64,000 nt of DNA from Desulfovibrio aminophilus DSM 12254 (GCF_000422565.1 NZ_AUMA01000008.1:62001-126000); one strand, 5' to 3'; counted from the first letter of the stretch, positions 1 to 9,075 are shown. The notes: a model not told the origin generated them from the letters alone. Program-made: numbers and translations.

Positions 1-2
1 CC

Positions 3-491
3 CGGGGACGGCTCTTCCGCGACACCATGCTCCTGCGTCTGCCGATCCTGGGCAAGGTCTTCGCCAAGGCGGCCATGGCCCGTTTCGCCAGCATCTTCGC
101 CATTCTCCAGGCCAGCGGCATCACGGTGCTGGAGTCGGTGGAGATCATCTCCGGGACCATCGGCAACGCGGCCATCGCGGCCCAGTTCGACACGCTCCGG
201 GAGAAGCTGGAGCAGGGCCGTGGCCTGGCCGAGCCCCTGCGCTCGGCGCGCTACTTCACGCCCATGATGATCACCATGATCGCCATCGGCGAGGAGTCGG
301 GCCAGTTGGAGGAGATGCTCAAGGAGGCGGCCCAGCACTATGACGACGAGGTGGAGTACTCGGTGTCCAAGATGAGCGAGCTCATCGGGCCGGTGCTCGT
401 GGCGGGGCTTACGGGCGTGGTGGGCTTCTTCGCCCTGGCCGTGTTCCTGCCTCTGGTGGAGCTCATGCAGAAGTCCATGGCCGGGATGTGA
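3..491 (+). CDS. Type II secretion/type IV pilus inner-membrane platform protein, C-terminal part (GspF/PilC family)
   Basis: Only the C-terminal part is present; the reading frame is open from the window edge, so the true start lies upstream. GspF/PilC proteins form the inner-membrane platform that couples the cytoplasmic ATPases to pilin or pseudopilin assembly. The visible part carries the second GspF repeat: a helical stretch with VLESVEIISGT, then a P-M-M-I-T-M-I-A-I-G-E-E-S-G-Q segment typical of the family, and a C-terminal membrane helix (GPVLVAGLTGVVGFFALAVF). It precedes a prepilin and two PilT-like ATPases, which supports a type IV pilus role. The family assignment is sure; PilC versus GspF is not settled. 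Confidence 0.9.
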   Translation, partial: RGRLFRDTMLLRLPILGKVFAKAAMARFASIFAILQASGITVLESVEIISGTIGNAAIAAQFDTLREKLEQGRGLAEPLRSARYFTPMMITMIAIGEESGQLEEMLKEAAQHYDDEVEYSVSKMSELIGPVLVAGLTGVVGFFALAVFLPLVELMQKSMAGM

Positions 492-597
492 GCGTGACGG
501 AAAACCGACTCGGCGGAACCGGGCGCGAATGCCTTTGATCCGGCGGATGATATAGAACGGCAAGGGGTTGCGGGCGGACCATGATTATGTCGCCCGG

Positions 598-614
598 CTG
601 GCACGGAACTTGTA
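598..614 (+). promoter_or_regulatory. Sigma-54 (-24/-12) promoter candidate for the prepilin gene
   Basis: The sequence CTGGCACGGAACTTGTA matches the RpoN consensus TGGCACG-N4-TTGC(A/T) with one mismatch (GT instead of GC at -12). The GG at 600-601 and the -12 dinucleotide at 612-613 are separated by the required 10 bp. It lies about 105 bp before the prepilin start. Pilin genes are RpoN-dependent in several proteobacteria, so the location makes sense. Confidence 0.6.
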
Positions 615-719
615 GTTTTTTGCTGGAAGCCCGCGTCTCCTTTGGGTAAGAGAAGAGGCACTGGCAGGGCTGAAAAAAAACGATCCGCCCCGGGGGGCGG
701 GCACACAGGAGGAGACTTC

Positions 720-1127
720 ATGTCCCGCGAAAACAAGAGGAAGCAGGGCGGCTTCACGCTCATCGAACTCATCTCGGTCATCATCATCCTGGGCATCCTG
801 GCTGCGGTGCTGACGCCGAAGTATTTCGACATGAGCACCCAGGCGGAGAACGCGGCCAGGCGAGGCGCCACCTCTGAAGCCGTCGCCCGGTTCAACATGT
901 CGTACGCGAAATATGTTCTCGATCATGGTACGCCGGGTACGTCCGCCACGGTGGGCCTCCCCTTGCTTGCTGTTGACGATTATCTCGGCGTGAGCCCTGT
1001 TGATGTTGGCGACTATGAGTTTACTTATACCGCGCCCGATGCCGACAACGTGTTCGTCGTCATCGCCCGGGATGGCTGGACCGGCACGGGAAACTACGGC
1101 AACGCCACCATCCCCTGGCCCAAGTGA
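720..1127 (+). CDS. Type IV prepilin (prepilin-type N-terminal cleavage/methylation protein)
   Basis: A 135-residue prepilin. The leader ends in Lys-Gln-Gly-Gly and is followed by FTLIELISVIIILGILAAV: Gly at -1, Phe at +1 and Glu at +5 are the class III signal peptide processed and N-methylated by PilD. The start at 720 is chosen because AGGAGGAG precedes it; longer in-frame starts lack a ribosome site and would give a long charged leader. The globular part is short, without an obvious C-terminal disulfide pair, and ends in WPK. A sigma-54-like promoter lies upstream and an intrinsic terminator downstream, so it is probably transcribed alone. Whether it is the major pilin or a pseudopilin cannot be decided. 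Confidence 0.9.
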   Translation: MSRENKRKQGGFTLIELISVIIILGILAAVLTPKYFDMSTQAENAARRGATSEAVARFNMSYAKYVLDHGTPGTSATVGLPLLAVDDYLGVSPVDVGDYEFTYTAPDADNVFVVIARDGWTGTGNYGNATIPWPK

Positions 1128-1150
1128 CGTTTGATTGACGCAAATCGACA

Positions 1151-1175
1151 AGGGAGCCTCCGGGCTCCCTTTTTT
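1151..1175 (+). terminator. Intrinsic terminator after the prepilin gene
   Basis: AGGGAGCC (1151-1158), loop TCCG, GGCTCCCT (1163-1170): a perfect 8-bp stem followed by TTTTT. It sits 23 bp after the prepilin stop. Confidence 0.9.
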
Positions 1176-1263
1176 CATGGCGTTTCCGCCCGGTCTTGCC
1201 TTGGTCCGGCCGGGCGGATAAGGTATCCGAAATCCGAATCTTTCGTTCTCACGCGGAGGCCCG

Positions 1264-2343
1264 ATGGCCCAGATCAACGCCTTCTTCAAGATGCTCCACG
1301 AGCACGGCGGCTCGGACCTGCACCTGTCCAGCGGCTCCCAGCCCATGATGCGCCTGCGCGGCGAGCTGCACCGCTTCAAGTTCAAGGTGCTGGGTCACGA
1401 CGAACTGGTGCGGATGCTCTACGAGATCACCCCGGAGAACAAGGTCAAGCTCTTCGAGGAGACCGGGGACGTGGACTTCGGTTACGACGTGCCGGGGCTG
1501 GCCCGCTACCGGGTGAACTTCTTCCGCCAGATGAACGGCATCTCGGCCGTGTTCCGCCAGATTCCCGAGAAGATCCTCACCCTGGAGGAACTGGGCCTGC
1601 CGGAAAAGCTCCAGGATCTGGCCCTGCTGCCCAAGGGGCTGGTGCTCGTCACCGGGCCCACGGGGTCGGGCAAGTCCACCACCCTGGCGGCCATCCTGAA
1701 CTATGCCAACAAGGTCCGCAAGGACCACATCATCACCATCGAGGACCCCATTGAGTTCGTGCACAAGCCCATGAGCTGCCTGGTGAACCAACGCGAGGTG
1801 GGCCGCGACACGAAGAGCTTCAAGGCCGCGCTGCGCGGGGCCCTGCGCGAGGACCCGGACATCATCCTGGTGGGCGAGATGCGCGACTACGAGACCATCG
1901 CCCTGGCCCTGGAGGCCGCCGAAACCGGCCACCTCGTGCTCTCCACCCTGCACACGGTCTCGGCCGCCAAGACCGTGGACCGGGTCATCGAGGTCTTTCC
2001 CGAGGAGATGCAGGCTCAGGTTCGGGCCAGCTTCGCGGACTCCCTGCGGGCGGTCGTGTCCCAGACGCTCTTCCGCCGCGTGGACCGGCCCGGCCGGGTG
2101 GCCGCGCTGGAGATCCTCATCGGCGTGCCCTCGGTGCGCAACCTCATCCGCGAGGGCAAGAACCACCAGATCGCCTCCATGATCCAGACCGGCCGGGAGC
2201 ACGGCATGCAGTCCGTGGACGACGACATCCTGCGCTACCTCCAGAAGGGCATGATCGACCCGGACACGGCCTACGTCTACGCCCAGAACAAGGACCGGGT
2301 ACGGCCCTTCATGAAGAACGGCGGCCCGCGCAAGGAGGTCTGA
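1264..2343 (+). CDS. pilT: Type IV pilus retraction ATPase, PilT family
   Basis: A 359-residue secretion-type hexameric ATPase, expected to power pilus retraction from the cytoplasmic face. The Walker A motif GPTGSGKST is at residues 131-139, the Walker B-like ILVGEMRD at about 201-208, and the PilT-type C-terminal motif VRNLIREGKNHQI is present, the signature that separates PilT from extension ATPases (PilB/GspE). The N-terminal PAS-like domain with GGSDLHLSSG is also typical. GGAG precedes the ATG by a few bases. It is followed after one base by a paralogue, so the two are co-transcribed. The length is normal for PilT. Confidence 0.92.
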   Translation: MAQINAFFKMLHEHGGSDLHLSSGSQPMMRLRGELHRFKFKVLGHDELVRMLYEITPENKVKLFEETGDVDFGYDVPGLARYRVNFFRQMNGISAVFRQIPEKILTLEELGLPEKLQDLALLPKGLVLVTGPTGSGKSTTLAAILNYANKVRKDHIITIEDPIEFVHKPMSCLVNQREVGRDTKSFKAALRGALREDPDIILVGEMRDYETIALALEAAETGHLVLSTLHTVSAAKTVDRVIEVFPEEMQAQVRASFADSLRAVVSQTLFRRVDRPGRVAALEILIGVPSVRNLIREGKNHQIASMIQTGREHGMQSVDDDILRYLQKGMIDPDTAYVYAQNKDRVRPFMKNGGPRKEV

Positions 2344-2344
2344 G

Positions 2345-3514
2345 ATGACGCGCCAGGATTTCGACGCCCTCATGGCCCGGCTGGTCGCCGTCCAGCCCAA
2401 GGTCTCGGACGTGATCATCACCTCGGGCCGGGCCGTGCAGGCCGAGGTGGACGGCGCGCTCGCCGACGTGGACCTGGGGCCGGAGTTCGCCCGCCTGACC
2501 CCGGCCCAGACCAAGCTCATGGCCGCCGCCCTCATGGATAACAGCGCCCGGCTGATCAAAACGCTGGGGGCCAAGGGCTCCTGCGACCTGTCCTACGCCC
2601 TGCCGGGCAAGGCCCGCTTCCGGGTGAACATCTTCAGCCAGCGCGGCACCCTGGCCGCGATCCTGCGCCGGCTGCCCACCGGCATTCCGACCATGGAGGA
2701 TCTGGGGCTGCCCGAGGCCTTCCGCGAGATGGCCAAGGAGAAGTACGGCCTGATCCTGGTCACCGGCGGCACGGGCTCGGGCAAGTCCAACTCCCTGGCC
2801 GCCCTGGTGGACGCCATCAACACGAATCAGGCCGTGCACATCATCACCTTGGAAGACCCGGTGGAGTTCACCCACCGTCACAAGAAGGGCACGGTGAACC
2901 AACGTGAGCTGGGCGTGGACTTCGACACCTTCGCCTCGGGTCTGCGCGCGGCCTTCCGCCAGGCCCCCAAGGTCATCCTGGTGGGCGAGATCCGCGACCG
3001 CGAGACCATGGAGATCGCGCTCCAGGCCGCCGCCACCGGCCACCTCGTGCTCTCCACCCTGCACACCACGGACTGCGGCCAGACCATCAACCGCATCATC
3101 GGGCTCTTCGATCCCTCGGAGGAGCGGCTCATCCGCATGCGTCTGGCCGAGAGCCTGAAATGGGTCGTGTCCCAGCGGCTCCTGCCCAAGGCCGAGGGCC
3201 ACGGCCGGGTGGCCGCCTTCGAGGTCATGCGCAACACCCTGCGGGTCAAGGAACTCATCCTGGGCGGCGAGACCCTGGACAAGACCTATTACGGCGTGCT
3301 CGAAGAGGGCGGCCCGCACGGCATGAACACCTTCGACCAGTGTTTTTTCCAACTTTTCCAGAAGGGTCTCGTCACCGAGGAGACGGCCACGCTTTCGGCC
3401 AGCGACCGCTCCAAGCTCGTGCAGATGATCGACAAGCTCAAGACGGATCGGGGCGAGACCGCCGACGAACTCATCCTGGAAGGTCTGGAGGACGAGCCTC
3501 CGGCCAAGGGCTGA
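2345..3514 (+). CDS. Second PilT/PilU-type pilus ATPase
   Basis: A 389-residue paralogue of the preceding PilT with the same layout. Walker A reads GGTGSGKSN (residues 141-149), keeping the essential GK-S but with Asn where Thr is usual. The Walker B region is VILVGEIRDRETME, and the HLVLSTLHT box is intact. The region matching the PilT AIRNLIREGK motif is replaced by LRVKELILGGETLDKTYYG, as in PilU-type accessory ATPases, and the C-terminus carries an extra acidic tail. It starts one base after the pilT stop. By analogy with PilU it may assist PilT during retraction; which PilT subfamily it belongs to needs a tree. Confidence 0.85.
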   Translation: MTRQDFDALMARLVAVQPKVSDVIITSGRAVQAEVDGALADVDLGPEFARLTPAQTKLMAAALMDNSARLIKTLGAKGSCDLSYALPGKARFRVNIFSQRGTLAAILRRLPTGIPTMEDLGLPEAFREMAKEKYGLILVTGGTGSGKSNSLAALVDAINTNQAVHIITLEDPVEFTHRHKKGTVNQRELGVDFDTFASGLRAAFRQAPKVILVGEIRDRETMEIALQAAATGHLVLSTLHTTDCGQTINRIIGLFDPSEERLIRMRLAESLKWVVSQRLLPKAEGHGRVAAFEVMRNTLRVKELILGGETLDKTYYGVLEEGGPHGMNTFDQCFFQLFQKGLVTEETATLSASDRSKLVQMIDKLKTDRGETADELILEGLEDEPPAKG

Positions 3515-3533
3515 ACGCCCGAAGGAGGCCGCC

Positions 3534-4916
3534 ATGCGCCGCGTTTCTTTCCTGCCCGCGATCCTGGCCGTCCTGGCCCTGGCCTGTCCGGCCCTGGCCT
3601 CCGGCGATCTGTCCCTGACCGTCTCTTCCGGCGGCCGGACCCTGGTGCGCGAGGTCCGTTCCGTGGAACCGGCCAAAGGCCGTGGTTCCGTGACCGTGTC
3701 CGGCCTGCCCCTGGCCGTGGAGCCGAGTTCGATCCAGGCCCGTTTCAGCGGCTCCGGGGCCCCGGCCATTGAGTTGCTGCGTTTCGAGGCGGACCCGTTC
3801 CAGGCCCGGACCCTGCTGCGCCGCCTCGTGGGCCGGGAGGTCGAGGCCCTGCTGCCCGACCCGGCGGATGCCTCCCGCCGCATTCGGCGCACGGCCGTGC
3901 TTCTCTCCGCCGATACGCCCGTTCCCCTGCTGGTGGACGGCCGGATTCAGCTCACCACACCCGAATTCCTGATCCTGCCCGCCGTGGCGGCGACCCCCGG
4001 GCCCCTGCTGACCCTGGAGACGTCGGGCCGCTCCTCCGGCCCTCGCGACCTGGAGCTGCTCTATCTCACCGGAGGCCTGGGCTGGGGCGCGGACTACGCC
4101 CTGGAACTGGACGCCTCGGGCCGCTCGGCCCGGCTCTCGGCCTGGATCACCCTGGAGAACGGCTCGGGACGCGACTTCCGGGCCGCCGAGGTGCGCCTGC
4201 TGGCCGGGGACCAGAACCGTGCCGCGCCCATGACCTACGCCATGCGCAAGGAGATGGCCGCCGGGGCCGTCGCGATGGATGCGGCGAACATGGCCCCCGA
4301 GGCGGTGGGGGAGAACCATCTCTACACCCTGCCCGGGACCGTGGACCTGCCCGACGGCCAGTCCGTGCGGGTGAGCCTGCTGCACGCCGGGAAGGTGCCG
4401 GTGACCCGGGAGCTGCGCAGCCGGGTTCACGCCTCGCCGGGCGACTTGGGCCGGAGACGGCCCCAGCCTCTGGAGGCGGTGCTGACCTTCCGCAACACCA
4501 AGGACGGCGGCCTGGGCCTGCCCCTGCCGGGCGGCGTGGCCCGGGTCTTCGAGTCCGCCTCGGGAGGTCTGGCGCCGGCCGGGGAGGACCACCTCGCGCA
4601 TACCCCGCGCGGCCGCGACGTGACCCTGACCCTGGGCCGTTCCTTCGACGTCTCGGCCGAGCGCCGGACGGTCGCTTTCGAGCGTAGGGGCGAACGGCGC
4701 TACCGGGCGAGCTTCGAGATCGTCCTGCGCAACGGTTCGTCCGAGAAGCGCCGGGTGGTCCTGGACGAGATCCAGCCCGGCGAGTGGAAGCTGGTGGAGG
4801 CGGGCAAGCCGCACTCTCGGCCCGAGGCCGGGGTGCTGCGTTTCGAGCTGGATCTGCCGCCCACGGGCGACGGGCCGGGAGTGCCCGTGGCCTACACCGT
4901 GGACGTGGAGCAGTAA
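3534..4916 (+). CDS. Exported DUF4139 domain protein
   Basis: A 460-residue protein with a clear signal peptide (MRRVSFLPAILAVLALACPALA) and a DUF4139 region around YLTGGLGWGADYALELD, the hallmark of this family of mucoidy-inhibitor-A-like proteins. An N-terminal beta-rich DUF4140-like part precedes it. A strong ribosome site (GAAGGAGG) lies 5 bases before the ATG, 19 bases after the preceding ATPase gene, so it could be the last gene of the pilus operon. The biochemical function of DUF4139 proteins is not established; a periplasmic or envelope role is inferred from the signal peptide. Confidence 0.75.
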   Translation: MRRVSFLPAILAVLALACPALASGDLSLTVSSGGRTLVREVRSVEPAKGRGSVTVSGLPLAVEPSSIQARFSGSGAPAIELLRFEADPFQARTLLRRLVGREVEALLPDPADASRRIRRTAVLLSADTPVPLLVDGRIQLTTPEFLILPAVAATPGPLLTLETSGRSSGPRDLELLYLTGGLGWGADYALELDASGRSARLSAWITLENGSGRDFRAAEVRLLAGDQNRAAPMTYAMRKEMAAGAVAMDAANMAPEAVGENHLYTLPGTVDLPDGQSVRVSLLHAGKVPVTRELRSRVHASPGDLGRRRPQPLEAVLTFRNTKDGGLGLPLPGGVARVFESASGGLAPAGEDHLAHTPRGRDVTLTLGRSFDVSAERRTVAFERRGERRYRASFEIVLRNGSSEKRRVVLDEIQPGEWKLVEAGKPHSRPEAGVLRFELDLPPTGDGPGVPVAYTVDVEQ

Positions 4917-4926
4917 GGCCGCGCCC

Positions 4927-6462
4927 TCAGGACGCAGGCCGGGCCTCGGGCCGCACCGCCAGCATGGGCGGCAGGAAGAGGGTCACGGCGGTGCCCTCGC
5001 CCAGGCGGCTCTGGATGTCGATGCGCCCGCCGAATTCCTCGACGATCTTCTTGATCATGGCCAGACCCAGGCCGTAGCCCTGTTCCTTGGTGGTGTAGAA
5101 GGGGCTGCACGCCTTTTCCAGATCCTGGCCGGACATGCCCTGGCCCTTGTCCGTGACGCGCAGGAAGACGAAATCCCCCTCCAGCCCGCAGGTGGTCCCG
5201 ATGACTCCGCCGCCGGGCATGGCCTCGATGGAGTTCTTGTAGAGGTTCACCAGGCACTGCTTGAGCATCTCCTGTTCGCCGCTGACCTTGGGCAGTTCGG
5301 CCGGGCAGTCCACCGGAAATTCGTAGCCCCGGCGGGCGTAGCCGATCTCCATGAGTTCCGCCGTGTCGGCGGCCAGACGGCGGATGTCCACGCTGCCCGT
5401 GGGCGCGCCGGTGGGCCGGGCGAAGTTCAGGATGCTCGTGAGCATGTGGTCCAGGCGCTTGGTCTCCTCGGCGATGATGGTCAGCTTTTCGCGGCTGGCC
5501 CCGGAGAACTCCGTGGAGCGGAGCAGGGCGTTGGTGAACCCGCCGATGGCGAAGAGCGGGTTGCGGATCTCATGGGCCAGATAGGTGGACATCTCGCCGA
5601 TGACGGCCAGCTTGTCGGCCTGCTGCTGGTGTTTCTCGCGGTAGGTCCGGGAGGTGATGTCGCGCTGCATGACCATGATGTGGGTCATGGCCCCCAGGGC
5701 GTCCAGGATGGGGTAGGAGTAGATTCGGAAGTAGAGCAGGCGGCCTTCGGCGTTGACCCGGGTCATGAGGGTTTCGGCCGCCTCGCGGTTCGCCAGGGTC
5801 TTGTGGAAAGGACAGTCCCGGTCCATGACCCGGCAGAAGGGCAGGCCGTCGCGCAGGGTCATGACCTCGAAGCAGGCCTTGCCGAGCAGGGCCTCCTTGG
5901 ACAGGCCGGTGCGCTGCCAGACGTTGCGGTTCATGTCCACCACGCGGCCCTGAAGATCCAGGACGATGATGTCCTCGCGCACTTCGTCGATGATGGCCTG
6001 CAGCAGGTTGCGTTGCCGGTCCAGGCTGACCTGGCAGTGGGTCTTCATCTTGGCCATGTCCCGCAGGCCGCAGAAGAATACGGCCGCGGCGTGGTCCACG
6101 AGGGACACCGTGGGCGGCAGGACGCGGCGCAGGGCGTCGATCCGCTGCAACCTGCCGGTCAGTTCCACCAGGTAACGGATGTCCGGGTGCGCGGCCCACA
6201 TGGCCTCGAAGGTCGGATAGACGGGAACCCCGGCGGCCTCCACCGCGCGCAGGCGGGAGCGGTCCGGGCCCGGCTCGGCGACGGCCACCAGCTCGAACCC
6301 GGGAAGAAAATCGTGGAAGTCCGGGCTGGTGAGCAGGTCCACGATGGAGAGGAAGCCCGGACCCGTGCCGAGCACGGCCACGCGGTATTCCCCCTCGCCG
6401 CTTTCATAGAGGCAGTAGTCTTCGCGCAGAGCCTTCTCTCCGGAGTCGTTCATGCGGGGCAC
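4927..6462 (-). CDS. PAS-containing sensor histidine kinase with N-terminal Rossmann-like domain
   Basis: A 511-residue soluble kinase. Residues about 26-130 begin with YRVAVLGTGPGFLSIVDLL, a nucleotide-binding Rossmann-type GxGxxG strand-loop-helix, followed by an oxidoreductase-like pattern (ELVAVAE..., YLVELTG). A PAS domain follows at about 150-270, then the dimerisation helix with LAHEIRNPLFAIGG (phospho-acceptor His297) and a C-terminal HATPase domain with N- and G-box signatures (LVNLYKNSIEAM, DKGQGM, YGLGLAMIKKI). No membrane segment is seen, so it should sense an intracellular signal. It is divergent from the universal-stress/response-regulator pair at 6540 and is the likely partner kinase, which is an inference from position. 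Confidence 0.88.
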   Translation of the reverse strand: MPRMNDSGEKALREDYCLYESGEGEYRVAVLGTGPGFLSIVDLLTSPDFHDFLPGFELVAVAEPGPDRSRLRAVEAAGVPVYPTFEAMWAAHPDIRYLVELTGRLQRIDALRRVLPPTVSLVDHAAAVFFCGLRDMAKMKTHCQVSLDRQRNLLQAIIDEVREDIIVLDLQGRVVDMNRNVWQRTGLSKEALLGKACFEVMTLRDGLPFCRVMDRDCPFHKTLANREAAETLMTRVNAEGRLLYFRIYSYPILDALGAMTHIMVMQRDITSRTYREKHQQQADKLAVIGEMSTYLAHEIRNPLFAIGGFTNALLRSTEFSGASREKLTIIAEETKRLDHMLTSILNFARPTGAPTGSVDIRRLAADTAELMEIGYARRGYEFPVDCPAELPKVSGEQEMLKQCLVNLYKNSIEAMPGGGVIGTTCGLEGDFVFLRVTDKGQGMSGQDLEKACSPFYTTKEQGYGLGLAMIKKIVEEFGGRIDIQSRLGEGTAVTLFLPPMLAVRPEARPAS

Positions 6463-6539
6463 CCCCGGTTGCAGCTTGCAATACGATCCAAAAAAGGCAA
6501 CTAATACGGTCAGCTCATACGCGGTAGAAGGAGATCGGC

Positions 6540-7409
6540 ATGGACAGACATCTTCTCGTCACGATCAGCAACGATCCCCAGCACCTGCACGGCATCCGCT
6601 ACGTGGCCTATTTCTTCCAGGACAAGCGGGACATCCGGCTGACCCTGTTCAACGTGGTGGCCGAGGCCCCGGCCGTATGGGCCGAGGAAAAGTCCTTCGA
6701 GACCCTGGCCCAGGGCGAGGAAATGGCCAAGCGCAACCTGGACCGGAGCCTGCAGACCCTCGCGGAATGCAAGCGCATCCTCGTGCAGCACGGATTCCTG
6801 CCTGACAATATCGACACCAAGCACAGCTCGCAGGGAATGTCCAGGGCCATGACCATCCTGCGCGAGGGCGAGGAAGGGCTGTACGACGCCGTGGTCCTGG
6901 GCCGGCGCGCCACCATGCGGCTGGCCGAGATCCTGGACGAGAGCGTGAGCAAGGGCCTGCTCATGGAGGAAGTCACCTTCCCGCTCTGGATCTGCCGTGA
7001 GCCCGAATGGGGGCGTCGCAACGTGCTGCTCTGCGCCGACGGCTCGGAGCCGAGCCTGCGCATGGCCGACCACGTGGGTTTCATGCTGGCCAAGGAGACC
7101 GAGCACAACGTGACCATGCTGCATGTGGCCCGCCCCGGCAATTCCGAGGATACTGCAGCGATCTTCGCCGCCACCCGGGAGGCGCTGGAGCGCAACGGCA
7201 TGGCCTCGGGACGCATCGACATACGGGTTTTGGAGGCCGCCAAGGTGGCTCCGGCCATTTTGCGCGAGGCCTCGGATCGGCGCTACGCCGCGGTGGCCGT
7301 GGGCCGTACCGGCGCGGGCGAGGGGCTGCTGGGCCGTCTGTTCATGGGCTCGGTGAGCATGGCCCTATTCCGTGAAATCCGCGAGGCCGCTCTCTGGACC
7401 TGCCGGTAG
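6540..7409 (+). CDS. Tandem universal stress protein (UspA-like)
   Basis: A 289-residue protein of two Usp-like halves: residues about 1-150 (LLVTISNDPQHLHGIRYVAYFF...DAVVLGRR) and about 160-289 (RNVLLCADGSEPSLRMADHV...YAAVAVGRTGAGEGLLGRLFMGSVS). The second half keeps a nucleotide-binding G-x2-G-x9-GS(V/S) pattern; the first is degenerate. The ribosome site AGAAGGAG precedes the ATG. It starts 77 bp from the divergent kinase and ends 13 bp before the sigma-54 activator gene, so it is probably co-transcribed with it. The function is inferred as stress-related signalling or nucleotide sensing. Confidence 0.8.
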   Translation: MDRHLLVTISNDPQHLHGIRYVAYFFQDKRDIRLTLFNVVAEAPAVWAEEKSFETLAQGEEMAKRNLDRSLQTLAECKRILVQHGFLPDNIDTKHSSQGMSRAMTILREGEEGLYDAVVLGRRATMRLAEILDESVSKGLLMEEVTFPLWICREPEWGRRNVLLCADGSEPSLRMADHVGFMLAKETEHNVTMLHVARPGNSEDTAAIFAATREALERNGMASGRIDIRVLEAAKVAPAILREASDRRYAAVAVGRTGAGEGLLGRLFMGSVSMALFREIREAALWTCR

Positions 7410-7422
7410 GCGCGACGCGGCC

Positions 7423-8796
7423 ATGGCCGAAACCATTCTCTTCGTCGACGACGACCCCAACTTCCTGGCCTCGTTGCGCCGTTCATTGCGCGGCCTGGAC
7501 ATCGAGACCGAGGCCGACCCGGCCCGGGGTCTGGAAAAGGTCTGCGCGCGCGGGCGCTACGCCGTGGTGGTGGCCGACATGCGCATGCCCGGCGTGGACG
7601 GCATTCGGCTGCTGGCCGCCGCGGCGCGCAAGTCCCCGGAAACCGTGCGGATCATGCTCACCGGGCACCCCGAGATGTCCACGGCCATCGATGCGGTGAA
7701 CAAGGGCCAGGTCTACCGTTTTCTGACCAAACCCTGCTCTCTGGCCACGCTCAAGGAGACTCTGGACGCCGCCCTGATCCAGCATCGGCTGCGCGTGGAG
7801 TCCCGCGAACCCCTGCCGGCCCCGGACGGCGGGGGGCGCGGCGCGACGCAAGGGGGCCTGGGCGGCATGGTGGGCCAGAGCCGTAAGATGCGCGACATCT
7901 TCGCCCTCATCCGCCAGTTGGCCGGGGTGGAGACCACCGTGCTCGTCACCGGCGAGTCCGGCACCGGCAAGGAACTGGTGGCCGAGGCGCTGCACGCGTT
8001 GGGGCCCCGGGCCAAGAAGCCGCTGGTACGGCTGAACTGCTCGGCCTTGGCCCCGAGCCTGCTGGAAAGCGAACTCTTCGGCCATGTGCGCGGGGCCTTC
8101 ACCGGCGCGGTCAAGGACACCATCGGCCGGTTCCAGGCCGCCCAGGGCGGCACGCTCTTCCTGGACGAGATCGGGGATCTGCCGCATTCCGTGCAGATCA
8201 AGCTGCTGCGTTTCCTGGAGCAGAAGGAGTATGAACGCGTGGGCGACCACGCCACCATCCGGGCCGACGTGCGGGTAGTGGCGGCCACCAACGTGAACTT
8301 GCCGCAGAAAGTCCGCGAGGGCCTGTTCCGCGAGGATCTGTACTACCGCCTGCGGGTCGTGGAGCTGACCCTGCCGCCCCTGCGCGAACGGGCCGAGGAC
8401 ATCCCGCTGCTCATCGAGCACTTCGTGACGCACTTCAGCGAGAAGTTCGGCCGGGCCATCTCCGGCGTGACCGGGGACATCCTGGCCTTGTTTCTGCGCT
8501 ATCCCTGGCCGGGCAATGTCCGGGAGTTGAAACACACCCTGGAGCACGCCGCCGTGCTCTGCCGGGACGGCAACATCACGCCCGAGCATCTGCCGCCGGA
8601 ATTGGCCGCCTTCGCCCAATCCAAGGGCTTCGACCCCCTGCACCCGCAGGCCGGGGGACCGGGCCGGGGCGACATTCTGGAGGCCCTCAACCGCACGGAT
8701 TGGAACAAGGCCAAGACCGCCCGCCTGCTCGGCGTGAGCCGCAGCACACTCTACCGCAAGCTTCTGGAATACGGCATCACCCGCTTCCCCGGCTGA
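7423..8796 (+). CDS. Sigma-54-dependent response regulator (NtrC family)
   Basis: A 457-residue activator with receiver domain (phospho-acceptor Asp52 in VVADMRMPG, Lys in FLTKP), AAA+ domain with Walker A GESGTGKE (177-184) and the sigma-54-contacting GAFTGA loop (224-229), and a C-terminal Fis-type helix-turn-helix ([25 protein letters not shown]). The start at 7423 follows the Usp gene by 13 bp and begins directly with METILFVDD-type sequence; an earlier in-frame ATG lies inside the Usp gene. A near-perfect sigma-54 promoter with GTGTC repeats lies immediately downstream, making the next gene its most likely target. Confidence 0.93.
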   Translation: MAETILFVDDDPNFLASLRRSLRGLDIETEADPARGLEKVCARGRYAVVVADMRMPGVDGIRLLAAAARKSPETVRIMLTGHPEMSTAIDAVNKGQVYRFLTKPCSLATLKETLDAALIQHRLRVESREPLPAPDGGGRGATQGGLGGMVGQSRKMRDIFALIRQLAGVETTVLVTGESGTGKELVAEALHALGPRAKKPLVRLNCSALAPSLLESELFGHVRGAFTGAVKDTIGRFQAAQGGTLFLDEIGDLPHSVQIKLLRFLEQKEYERVGDHATIRADVRVVAATNVNLPQKVREGLFREDLYYRLRVVELTLPPLRERAEDIPLLIEHFVTHFSEKFGRAISGVTGDILALFLRYPWPGNVRELKHTLEHAAVLCRDGNITPEHLPPELAAFAQSKGFDPLHPQAGGPGRGDILEALNRTDWNKAKTARLLGVSRSTLYRKLLEYGITRFPG

Positions 8797-8831
8797 ACCG
8801 GTCGCCACGCGCCATCCCACCGGGACGGCGT

Positions 8832-8930
8832 GTGTCCGGAGGTCGTCTTGTTTTGATACATATCTGTAGCGACACTTGTGTCTCAAGGACACTGTCCGAG
8901 GCCCCCATCCGGTGTTTCGTTGTGGGACAC
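8832..8930. promoter_or_regulatory. Cluster of GTGTC/GACAC half-sites (candidate enhancer sites)
   Basis: Within 99 bp there are GTGTCC (8832-8837), the inverted pair GACAC-TT-GTGTC (8871-8882), the overlapping palindrome GGACA-C-TGTCC (8887-8897), and GGGACAC (8924-8930). They lie about 60-160 bp upstream of the sigma-54 promoter at 8991, the usual distance for binding sites of NtrC-type activators. No protein was shown to bind; the assignment is by pattern and spacing. Confidence 0.5.
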
Positions 8931-8990
8931 AATTTATATAACAATTTGATTTTAAAATATGATTATCCAAACACCCGACATTAGAGCGGG

Positions 8991-9007
8991 TTGGCACGCC
9001 AGTTGCT
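8991..9007 (+). promoter_or_regulatory. Sigma-54 promoter
   Basis: TTGGCACGCCAGTTGCT is an essentially perfect RpoN promoter: TGGCACG, 4 bases, TTGCT, with the GG and GC dinucleotides 10 bp apart (8993-8994 and 9005-9006). It is followed by TTTTTCTAAA and lies about 69 bp before the start of the CII-like gene. Confidence 0.85.
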
Positions 9008-9075
9008 TTTTTCTAAAGCGCATGCGGCCGGGAGTGGACGAAATCCGGGTCGGCCGCTCAAAGGGGGGACTGCCC

